The position numbers were made by a program, and so were the translations under genes. The notes under the pieces were generated by a model. It was not told the DNA's origin. It made no database searches and saw nothing but the letters and a program-made list of their open reading frames with translations. Of a stretch of DNA of 22,963 nucleotides, positions 12,275 to 18,367 are shown piece by piece (position 1 is the first letter of the stretch; each line of letters opens with the position of its first letter). Origin of the DNA: a virus; IMG/VR virus record IMGVR_UViG_3300043466_000884, positions 1 through 22,963 of that record; one strand, given 5' to 3'.

Positions 12275-12275
12275 T

Positions 12276-12464
12276 ATGACACTTAATGAACTTAGAAACA
12301 TAGTCGCAGATCGCGTTGAGATGACGCATGGCAATGAAGAATTTATTCGCCAGATCAGAAATGGTGAGCAGGATGATGGTCCGTTTATGGTTGGCGGGTT
12401 AGCAGTATGGGCAAAGTTTATGGAAGGCTTGCAGCCAGCACCGGAGGTATTGGCAGATGATTAA
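12276..12464 (+). CDS. Small acidic protein of unknown function, 62 residues
   Basis: The protein starts MTLNELRNIVADRVEMTHGN and ends EVLADD. It is acidic and largely helical, with a hydrophobic patch FMVGGLAVWAKFM in the middle that is too short and mixed for a confident membrane span. The ATG follows the preceding stop by one base, with AAAGGT upstream. No family is recognised. Confidence 0.55.
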   Translation: MTLNELRNIVADRVEMTHGNEEFIRQIRNGEQDDGPFMVGGLAVWAKFMEGLQPAPEVLADD

Positions 12465-12588
12465 GGCACAACAAGCAGCCCCTATGGGCAAGAGCCACCG
12501 AGTATCATCCGATAGCGCATGGCCCTTGAGGGGCGCAGACGGAAAGACGTTTGCAGAGCGCCGCAAGGAACAGGAACAAAGCAAATGA
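12457..12588 (+). CDS. 43-residue basic protein of unknown function
   Basis: The short protein reads MIKAQQAAPMGKSHRVSSDS, AWPLRGADGKTFAERRKEQE, QSK. The ATG is nine bases after a perfect GGAGG that lies inside the upstream gene, the two genes overlap by eight bases, and the TGA overlaps the next ATG (ATGA). The signals are better than for many longer genes here. The RRKEQEQ tail is a charged helix; no family is recognised. Confidence 0.55.
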   Translation: MIKAQQAAPMGKSHRVSSDSAWPLRGADGKTFAERRKEQEQSK

Positions 12589-12950
12589 GCGAGTATGGCA
12601 AAATCCACACCGATGGGAGCCGCTCCGGTGGTCAGCCTGTGGGCGACCCACTCACTTGCCGCGCCTGCGCCCAGAATCGTGGAACTATCTTGCAATTAAA
12701 GCGGGAACTTGCTGACTTCAAGCAAAAGGTGAGCGATGCGTTGGTGGATTATTTTGGGGAACATTTGGTTGCAGAGGATGGCGGTGATACGCTTGCCAGT
12801 TTCATCATCCCCAAGCCCAAGCCTGACCCGCTGGTTGAGGCGATGAAAAAAATGGGTTGGTATCTTTCGGAAAGCTTTTTAACAGACGCCGAAAAATTCC
12901 GCGACGCACTGGACGCCCGTGGTTGGGAGATACGGGAGAAGGGGCAATGA
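12585..12950 (+). CDS. Protein of unknown function with N-terminal CxxC, 121 residues
   Basis: The protein begins MSEYGKIHTDGSRSGGQPVG, has CRAC at residues about 27-30, then a probable coiled-coil (ILQLKRELADFKQKVSDALV), a Pro-Lys linker (IPKPKPDP), and a C-terminal globular part (AMKKMGWYLSESFLTDAEKF). The start is set by the ATGA overlap with the 43-residue gene. Its own TGA overlaps the next ATG. No known domain is recognised. Confidence 0.6.
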   Translation: MSEYGKIHTDGSRSGGQPVGDPLTCRACAQNRGTILQLKRELADFKQKVSDALVDYFGEHLVAEDGGDTLASFIIPKPKPDPLVEAMKKMGWYLSESFLTDAEKFRDALDARGWEIREKGQ

Positions 12951-13258
12951 AGGAAGGTCCGGTCATGAAAGGATGCATCGCTTCGGCAGAATCATTGCCT
13001 AATCGCCCTGCGCCCCCCGCTCCAAATAAGATGCCAAAGCAGGGGCATGATCCAGCATCCGAATGGCAGTCAGGTTATGATGCTGGCATTGAAGCAGCCG
13101 CTAATGCGTTGGAGGCTGATGCAAGGCTTTGCGATTGTTTTGCCCACGAAGAAAACGAATGCGCCTGTGGATCGTGGGCTGATTATAAGACTATCACATC
13201 AGCGAGGGCTGTCGAGATTGTCCGTGACCTTACCAACCTCAAGCGCCCACGCCCGTAG
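12947..13258 (+). CDS. Protein of unknown function, Cys-rich, 103 residues, last gene of the early operon
   Basis: The N-terminal third is Pro-rich and probably disordered (PNRPAPPAPNKMP). Then come a helix (SEWQSGYDAGIEAAANALEA) and a cysteine cluster, CDCFAHEENECAC, likely to bind a metal. GGAGAAGGGG precedes the ATG, which overlaps the preceding stop. The 3' end overlaps the spanin gene, on the opposite strand, by 60 bases, so the early and late operons converge with no room for a usual terminator. Confidence 0.6.
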   Translation: MKEGPVMKGCIASAESLPNRPAPPAPNKMPKQGHDPASEWQSGYDAGIEAAANALEADARLCDCFAHEENECACGSWADYKTITSARAVEIVRDLTNLKRPRP

Positions 13259-13696
13259 CGCATCCAACTGGGCGTATGCGTCAGCGACTATTTCGAGATC
13301 GGCAACAGGAATGATGGCCGTTTCGGCTCCTGACACAACTTCACCGGGCACTGGGGCGACTTCGCTTGCTCCGGTGCTTCCGGTAGAACTTTTAGCGGCT
13401 TGTTTACGCATCCACTCAGACAGAGCCATGCGGTTATCAGCAATACGTTTTTCATAATCGGATTCTGCCTTTTCTGATATGGCGGCATATTGGCGCTCGA
13501 TCTGAGCGACCCGTGCCTTGTTGATTTGTGTAGCCGCAACCTGTGCGGCCTCATACTGCGCCACGACCTTTTCAGAGGCAGCATATTGCTTCTGCCAGTG
13601 CCGAGCGTTGCCGTACTGCACAGCGGCCATTATAGCGAACAGGGCAATCCCTGCGTATGGCGCGAACTTTAGATACGGAACAAATTTAGTTAGCAT
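13199..13696 (-). CDS. Rz: Rz-like inner-membrane spanin
   Basis: The protein has 165 residues, with an N-terminal signal-anchor (about residues 12-27, FAPYAGIALFAIMAAV), a long periplasmic coiled-coil (HWQKQYAASEKVVAQYEAAQ onward) and a C-terminal part. This is the layout of i-spanins, which link inner and outer membranes with Rz1 and fuse them in the last step of lysis of Gram-negative hosts. A lipoprotein gene nested in another frame confirms the call. It begins 11 bases inside the holin gene. The C-terminus after the coiled-coil is longer than usual and overlaps the convergent operon. Confidence 0.85.
   Translation of the reverse strand: MLTKFVPYLKFAPYAGIALFAIMAAVQYGNARHWQKQYAASEKVVAQYEAAQVAATQINKARVAQIERQYAAISEKAESDYEKRIADNRMALSEWMRKQAAKSSTGSTGASEVAPVPGEVVSGAETAIIPVADLEIVADAYAQLDALRAWALEVGKVTDNLDSPR
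13288..13455 (-). CDS. Rz1: Rz1-like outer-membrane spanin lipoprotein, nested within Rz
   Basis: This 55-residue protein starts MKNVLLITAWLCLSGCVNKP. The signal peptide ends in the lipobox LSGC, so Cys16 would be lipidated and the protein sent to the outer membrane. The mature part is short and Pro-rich (PLKVLPEAPEQAKS), typical of o-spanins. The whole gene lies inside the Rz gene in a different reading frame, the most compact known Rz/Rz1 arrangement. The start at 13455 is chosen because it gives the proper signal peptide; the longer open frame adds an unlikely basic leader. Confidence 0.85.
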   Translation of the reverse strand: MKNVLLITAWLCLSGCVNKPLKVLPEAPEQAKSPQCPVKLCQEPKRPSFLLPISK

Positions 13697-13940
13697 CAGT
13701 TATCTCAATTCCATCTTTGCCAGCCTTGATGCTTCTTTTCACAAACAGTGCAGTAAACGCAGTCAGGCCAAGCATGATCTGCGCATGAGCAGCCAGTGCT
13801 AGGTAGAAAGTGTACGCGGCGTTTCCCGACACTAACCACACGCCAACAGCCGCGAAGATCGTCATAATGACGCAGCCGCCAAGCAAGGCTCCAAATGCAG
13901 CGGCCCTGCGGCCATTAGGTGTCCACAGCAAGCTAATCAT
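13686..13940 (-). CDS. Holin candidate with two membrane spans, 84 residues
   Basis: Two hydrophobic stretches lie at about 18-38 (ALLGGCVIMTIFAAVGVWLV) and 43-67 (TFYLALAAHAQIMLGLTAFT), separated by a short turn, with a charged C-terminal tail (VKRSIKAGKDGIEITDAN). Size, topology and position between endolysin and spanin fit a holin, which makes the inner-membrane hole needed because the endolysin has no signal peptide. The ATG overlaps the endolysin stop (ATGA); in-frame upstream starts would fall inside the endolysin gene. An antiholin or pinholin is possible, since another candidate lies upstream. Confidence 0.65.
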   Translation of the reverse strand: MISLLWTPNGRRAAAFGALLGGCVIMTIFAAVGVWLVSGNAAYTFYLALAAHAQIMLGLTAFTALFVKRSIKAGKDGIEITDAN

Positions 13941-14401
13941 ATCGGCATACCCTGAGCAAACCACGCTGGCATATCGAAGCAGGGGCATTCCTTTAGCCAT
14001 TCATGCTTCTCGACCACGCCGTCGCCATCCTTGTCAGGCGACAGATCGCGGTGGCCCATGACAGGCGGGTTCTTGTGCAACGCTCTCATGCGGTTGATGA
14101 TTTCCTTCAGACCCTTCTTCTGGGCTGGCGTCCGCGTGTCCTTGGCCTTGCCGTCCTTGTCCAGACCGCCAACATAGACAATGGCAATGCTGCCAGCGTT
14201 CCAGCCCTTTACATGCGAACCAACGGCAGTATCAGGGCGACCCTTCTCGACCCGCCCATCCAGCCGCACCACATAGTGATAGCCAATATCCGACCAGCCC
14301 TGCTTCAGATGCCAGCCGCGAATGGTGGCCGCACTTACATCTTGGCCCTCACGGGTTGCAGTGCAGTGGACCACAATGCGCTTAATCGGAAAATTGCTCA
14401 T
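13937..14401 (-). CDS. Endolysin: N-acetylmuramoyl-L-alanine amidase (T7 lysozyme-like, Amidase_2)
   Basis: This 154-residue enzyme cuts the amide bond between MurNAc and L-alanine in peptidoglycan. The likely zinc ligands are H12 (VVHCTAT), H117 (MGHRD) and a Cys of CPCFD (139 or 141), with Y43 in GYHYVV near the active site and GSHVKGWNAGSIAIVYVGG as the central strand. Between H117 and the Cys ligand is an EF-hand-like loop, DKDGDGVVEKHE (123-134), compatible with calcium binding and seen in some related phage amidases. No signal peptide is present, so a holin must release it. The gene starts 20 bases inside the DUF3310 gene and overlaps the holin candidate at its end. Confidence 0.9.
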   Translation of the reverse strand: MSNFPIKRIVVHCTATREGQDVSAATIRGWHLKQGWSDIGYHYVVRLDGRVEKGRPDTAVGSHVKGWNAGSIAIVYVGGLDKDGKAKDTRTPAQKKGLKEIINRMRALHKNPPVMGHRDLSPDKDGDGVVEKHEWLKECPCFDMPAWFAQGMPI

Positions 14402-14597
14402 GATCTATCCTTGCTATCTCGCGGTCAATATACCACCGCGCTTTTCTCAAGTCCTCTATAGCATTATTTTTAAGCCCTGCCCTCCAAATATATTTGATGG
14501 CATTGCCAAGGCAGAAATTCATATGTTCCGTGATCTGGATGCACTCAACGCCTGATGGGTGATCTTGATAGTGTGGTGGGTTTATTGCGTCAGTCAT
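14382..14597 (-). CDS. DUF3310 family protein, 71 residues
   Basis: The sequence matches the DUF3310 pattern: NPPHYQDHPSGVECI, then FCLGNAIKYIWRAGLK, then EDLRKARWYIDREI. Members are short phage proteins of unknown biochemistry, sometimes annotated as nucleotide-kinase-like without firm support. It is usually early or metabolic in other phages; here it lies between the phosphoesterase (one-base gap) and the endolysin (20-base overlap) in the late operon. The ribosome binding site GAGGT sits inside the end of the preceding gene. Confidence 0.82.
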   Translation of the reverse strand: MTDAINPPHYQDHPSGVECIQITEHMNFCLGNAIKYIWRAGLKNNAIEDLRKARWYIDREIARIDHEQFSD

Positions 14598-14598
14598 G

Positions 14599-15774
14599 TT
14601 ATACCTCTTCTAACATCTCAGTTGTAATCATTACGCGCCCTACAGCGCCGTACTTTTTATGGTATGTTATAGCCCAAGCCGCACGATCTGCAATCCATCC
14701 GCCACGCGCAGCATAGGCATCCCTAGCAGCTAAGGTTGGATGCTGCACCACCGTTACGCCGTTATATTCTTTCTCATCCCTGTGGTGACGGTGGCCGCAG
14801 TGTATCTCGCGCCGGGTAGTGCGGCCCCACTCTTGCGGGAACTGTGCGGCGAACAGCAGCGGCAGGCTTTCGTTCTTAACCTTGTGGCCGTGGTGGATGC
14901 CTAGCATGGTGTTGCCCCATTCAAAGACATAGAATGGCAACACGCTGTCATTGACAGTAACGCGAGGCTCTTCTTCGTAATGCACAGCGAACAGGTCTGA
15001 CAGCCATCCTGCGCTTTCCTCGTCGTGGTTTCCCTCAGCGATAATCAAGCGCACCTCTTGATGGCGTTGCAAGCATATCGCCACCAATGAGCGGATGATG
15101 CGGATCGCGGAGCGGCGTATCTTGGGGAAGCGGCTGTCGGCATCCAGAACGTGCTTTGAGGCTGGCGTTACTGGCGTCTTGCCGTCCGTATGCAAGAAGT
15201 CGCCTTGGATATTGAGCACTGCTGTGTGTGCATTTGGGCTTTGATTGACCATCTGTACCAGCGCAGCCAGAATCGTTTTCTCTGCGATGGAAATGCTCCA
15301 ATCGCTGCCGCCCTCTTTGTGCCACGCCAACATGCCAAGGTGGTAATCGGTAAAGGTGTAAAGGTTGCACAGATGCTCCTCAGAGCCTTCTGGGGCGACG
15401 ATAACACTTGCTGGCAGTATTTCGTCCTTGAAGCCATCTATGGCCTCTTTCATGGCGTCCACCAGAGCCTGATGGCTTAGTGACGCCTTGACCCACTGTC
15501 CGGCTGGCTTGCCTTCAGCGTTATAATAGGTGCTGACGCCCTTGGCTACATATCCATCAGGGACGGGCCTAGTGAAGTCATGCTCTGGGGCATATCCCTT
15601 CTTTGCAGCCTTTTTCTTGACGGCAAGATAAGTCTCGCTTGCGCCGCCAATGTTCATGCCCAATTCAACGGACGCCGCCCTAGCACTGCCAAGACGTTCT
15701 ATGGCTTCAAGGGTTTCCCTCTGACGAGGCGTACAATAGTTGTACAGGTTCTCGTCTATTTTTAATGGAGTCAT
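14599..15774 (-). CDS. Calcineurin-like metallophosphoesterase with N-terminal HTH
   Basis: This 391-residue protein has an N-terminal HTH segment (residues about 14-60, TPRQRETLEAIERLGSARAA) followed by a metallophosphoesterase domain with all metal-binding signatures: D143-x-H145, GD (191-192), GNHDE (248-252), HHGH (294-297) and GHRHH (327-330). Such domains hydrolyse phosphodiesters or phosphomonoesters with two metal ions. Phage copies fused to an HTH are often found near structural genes; the substrate is unknown, with nucleic acid being plausible because of the HTH. The gene sits in the lysis section of the late operon, between a membrane protein and DUF3310. Confidence 0.85.
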   Translation of the reverse strand: MTPLKIDENLYNYCTPRQRETLEAIERLGSARAASVELGMNIGGASETYLAVKKKAAKKGYAPEHDFTRPVPDGYVAKGVSTYYNAEGKPAGQWVKASLSHQALVDAMKEAIDGFKDEILPASVIVAPEGSEEHLCNLYTFTDYHLGMLAWHKEGGSDWSISIAEKTILAALVQMVNQSPNAHTAVLNIQGDFLHTDGKTPVTPASKHVLDADSRFPKIRRSAIRIIRSLVAICLQRHQEVRLIIAEGNHDEESAGWLSDLFAVHYEEEPRVTVNDSVLPFYVFEWGNTMLGIHHGHKVKNESLPLLFAAQFPQEWGRTTRREIHCGHRHHRDEKEYNGVTVVQHPTLAARDAYAARGGWIADRAAWAITYHKKYGAVGRVMITTEMLEEV

Positions 15775-15782
15775 TAAACACC

Positions 15783-15983
15783 CTAATCTCTTGGCAAATG
15801 CCCCCCTGAGAGCCTTGCTTCAACCCAATCGTAAATTCTGAGCGTCATCCAAACTATAGTCAAAAGAGATGCCAGTGGTGGCAGAAACTGCACCAAAGTA
15901 CCAAACGCAGCAGCAACTGCCAAACCGTCAGCAATATGCTTCACGTTATCCCCCAAATGATTAAGTATTGAATGAACGCTCAT
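15783..15983 (-). CDS. Small membrane protein, second holin candidate, 66 residues
   Basis: The protein starts MSVHSILNHLGDNVKHIADG, then has a hydrophobic region (about 22-50, LAVAAAFGTLVQFLPPLASL and on), broken by a PP turn that allows two short helices, and a polar tail (RLSGGHLPRD). Its length and pattern are close to class II holins such as that of T7, but no sequence family can be confirmed. The start at 15983 has GGAG seven bases upstream; a GTG two codons earlier is the alternative. It is upstream of the phosphoesterase in the late operon. Confidence 0.6.
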   Translation of the reverse strand: MSVHSILNHLGDNVKHIADGLAVAAAFGTLVQFLPPLASLLTIVWMTLRIYDWVEARLSGGHLPRD

Positions 15984-15985
15984 TG

Positions 15986-16150
15986 TCACTCTCCGACTTC
16001 GAGTTCCTGTGCAGGATCACCTATTTGGGCTTCTGCCTGTTCCTTGATTTTAACGACAAGCGGCCATGCGCCCGAAGACGTTGGCAGATTACCAAGCGTC
16101 TGAAGGACCGCGTTAACCTCTTCGACGTTTAAACTAAGATTGATTTCCAT
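15986..16150 (-). CDS. Small phage protein of unknown function, 54 residues
   Basis: The protein begins MEINLSLNVEEVNAVLQTLG and continues with NLPTSSGAWPLVVKIKEQAE and an acidic tail. Short proteins with this pattern (an amphipathic beta-then-helix start, NLP, then KIKEQA) are common next to tail-fibre genes in aquatic phages; their function is unknown to me. GGAGTG lies before the ATG, and the neighbours are one base upstream and two bases downstream, so it fits the operon exactly. Confidence 0.65.
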   Translation of the reverse strand: MEINLSLNVEEVNAVLQTLGNLPTSSGAWPLVVKIKEQAEAQIGDPAQELEVGE

Positions 16151-16151
16151 A

Positions 16152-16481
16152 TTATTCACTCCAAGGTAGTTGTGGCGTAACTACAGGTGGGTTAATCTGG
16201 TCAGCGATTTGCTGCGCCACATTTGCTTCATAACCTGTTACAGCTTCTTCGCCAAGTGCTTCTTTAACCCAATCAATGACTTGGGCTTCGGTCAGATCAG
16301 CATAAGGTACATAGGTTGCCTCTGAATCAAGCGTCAGGCCAACGGAACCGTATACTGATCCGTTATGTGTTTCGTCTGTGCCGTTAAGCGTCCAGTGAAC
16401 GGTGAAGACAACGTCTGCGTTGCCTTCGTACTCTGGGTAAGCGTCCATCTGAACTACGGACCATGTGTTTGTGATAGTCAT
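16152..16481 (-). CDS. Tail-region protein of unknown function, 109 residues
   Basis: The protein opens MTITNTWSVVQMDAYPEYEG and has a beta-rich first half (ADVVFTVHWTLNGTDETHNG) and a helical second half (LTEAQVIDWVKEALGEEAVT) ending NPPVVTPQLPWSE. This type of protein is frequent beside tail fibres in phages of marine and freshwater bacteria; it may be a fibre chaperone or a minor virion part, which is inferred from position only. AAGGAA precedes the ATG. Confidence 0.65.
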   Translation of the reverse strand: MTITNTWSVVQMDAYPEYEGNADVVFTVHWTLNGTDETHNGSVYGSVGLTLDSEATYVPYADLTEAQVIDWVKEALGEEAVTGYEANVAQQIADQINPPVVTPQLPWSE

Positions 16482-16501
16482 GTCTTAGTTTCCTTCTTTG
16501 A

Positions 16502-18367
16502 TTAAAGTATTCTGAGTACGGAATATTGTATGGTCTGCGTTAGACCTTGAAGATGTGTAACCTGCAAGTTTAGCCCAGACATTGACAATGAAAGCTGGGA
16601 GGCATTGACAAGAGTAGTGATGGAAGTGTTCGACTGAGAAACACACACCATTGCTACTTCGTTGTAATCCGCTGGTGTGGCACTGGCATTTAAAGATGCA
16701 CTGACCATGTAATTTCCCTCACCGGACGGTAGCGTGGCAATCGTAGTTGCGGTGTTATTGGCAACAGATGCGCTCGACCGAAGCGTCGAAAAAATGCCGC
16801 CGATTACCCTAGCGGTATTTGATGCGCTGCCACTCGAACTCGTCGTCCCCACCAGCAAGTTGCCGCTGCTGTCGATGCGCATGCGTTCTGTGGCGCTATT
16901 GGCGAAGATGGTGTTGTTGCTGTATCCGCCAATTATCAAGTCGGTCCCTGAAAAACCAGCATTGTAGCCCTTAGCAGCGCCGATATAACCGACTGAAGTA
17001 GCGCCGTTCTCCAGATACATTGCGGTATTCGTGTCGCCGCCTTTCAGCACAAGGCGCTGACCGCCACTCGTCGCGCCCACCAGCAAGTTGCCGCTGCTGT
17101 CGATGCGCATGCGTTCAGTGAAGGTGCCGCTCGCTGTTCCGAATGCAAGAGCGCCGCTTGACCAAAGTGCGGACAACCCACTTGATATGTTGTTAAATAT
17201 AAATGAAGTGGTTGCGTTGTCTGTCAACCGCAAAGCGCCATCAGCAGATGAACCTAACGGCTGACTAATCTGCACCCTGCCCTGTGACGCATTCGGTGGC
17301 TGGTTTATCCCGACGTTGCCGCTGCTGTCGATGCGCATGCGCTCGGTGTTGTTGGTGCCAATAACAAGTGGGTGATTGCTCGTTGTGCGTAAGATTGCAC
17401 CCGCGACCACTGCGTTACCAGCGGCATCATTAAAAAACTGCGAGGATACGGTTCCGCTATTGATGTTTAAACCCGCGTAGGACGCCGAAGTTCCAGCGTT
17501 AGTGATTGTGATCCCACTTATCGAACCCGCAGTATTGGTGCGGGAGAGAAGCATGTTGTCGCTGAAGTACGATGTTCCGTTCACATCCAACTTATAATTT
17601 GGCGCACTCGTACCAATCCCGACGTTGCCGCTGCTGTCGATGCGCATGCGTTCATTTTCACTGCCGCTGAAGCCGTTTTGCGTGGTGAAAAGAAGGTTGT
17701 TAACAAAGTTGCTACCGCTTCCGCTGCCAACAGACTTGATCTGCCACGCAGCCACACGCCCAGCGTCTCCGTATCCTCCGGATAGTTGTATGCCCGCTGT
17801 AGTAGCACCGTTGTACCCGCCACCCCGAACAATGGCAAAATTACCGGCGGGAACGGGAATGTCAGTTAAACTGGCGCTAGTTCCTACATGCAACAAGGCC
17901 CTTGGTGTTGTGTTGGAAATCCCGACGTTACCCGCGCTAGTGATCATCATCGCGTCGGCGTAAGCAGAAGGCGCTCCCGTCCCGACAGTTGCGCCAACGC
18001 TAAAATACATATCGCCAGTGCTATACAGGCGCGGAATGCCACCGCTCCACAATCCAATCGCAGTGGTTCCCCCACTGGTATACGATTGGATCAGGTTATT
18101 GCCGGAAGCACCGCCAACACGCAGCATGCCTCCCGACGCTGACACGTCAACCTTAGTCGCTGGCGAACTCGTACCAATCCCGACGTTGCCGCTGGCATCC
18201 TTGTATATCTGCGTCCCACCAACGCTCATAATGCCAGCACCAGTCACCGTCAGCGCAGTGGTGGACAGCAGATCAGTGACAACGCCTTCCTTATTCTGGA
18301 AAGCCATATTGCCAAGCGACCCGTTGGTCGGAACTTGGTTTGGCGCTGTGCCGATTAACTTAGGCAT
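16502..18367 (-). CDS. Tail fibre protein B with ERMRIDSSGN repeats, 621 residues
   Basis: The N-terminus, MPKLIGTAPNQVPTNGSLGN, is of a kind seen at the virion end of many phage fibres. The shaft holds four ERMRIDSSGN-type repeats at about residues 240, 344, 419 and 495, with related GNVGIGTSSP units, as in trimeric beta-helical shafts. The C-terminal 120 residues (STLRSSASVANNTATTIATL onward) would form the receptor-binding tip; no chaperone peptidase (S74) motif is visible. The ATG overlaps the stop of fibre A as TAATG. The fibre role is clear; the receptor is unknown. Confidence 0.85.
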   Translation of the reverse strand: MPKLIGTAPNQVPTNGSLGNMAFQNKEGVVTDLLSTTALTVTGAGIMSVGGTQIYKDASGNVGIGTSSPATKVDVSASGGMLRVGGASGNNLIQSYTSGGTTAIGLWSGGIPRLYSTGDMYFSVGATVGTGAPSAYADAMMITSAGNVGISNTTPRALLHVGTSASLTDIPVPAGNFAIVRGGGYNGATTAGIQLSGGYGDAGRVAAWQIKSVGSGSGSNFVNNLLFTTQNGFSGSENERMRIDSSGNVGIGTSAPNYKLDVNGTSYFSDNMLLSRTNTAGSISGITITNAGTSASYAGLNINSGTVSSQFFNDAAGNAVVAGAILRTTSNHPLVIGTNNTERMRIDSSGNVGINQPPNASQGRVQISQPLGSSADGALRLTDNATTSFIFNNISSGLSALWSSGALAFGTASGTFTERMRIDSSGNLLVGATSGGQRLVLKGGDTNTAMYLENGATSVGYIGAAKGYNAGFSGTDLIIGGYSNNTIFANSATERMRIDSSGNLLVGTTSSSGSASNTARVIGGIFSTLRSSASVANNTATTIATLPSGEGNYMVSASLNASATPADYNEVAMVCVSQSNTSITTLVNASQLSLSMSGLNLQVTHLQGLTQTIQYSVLRIL

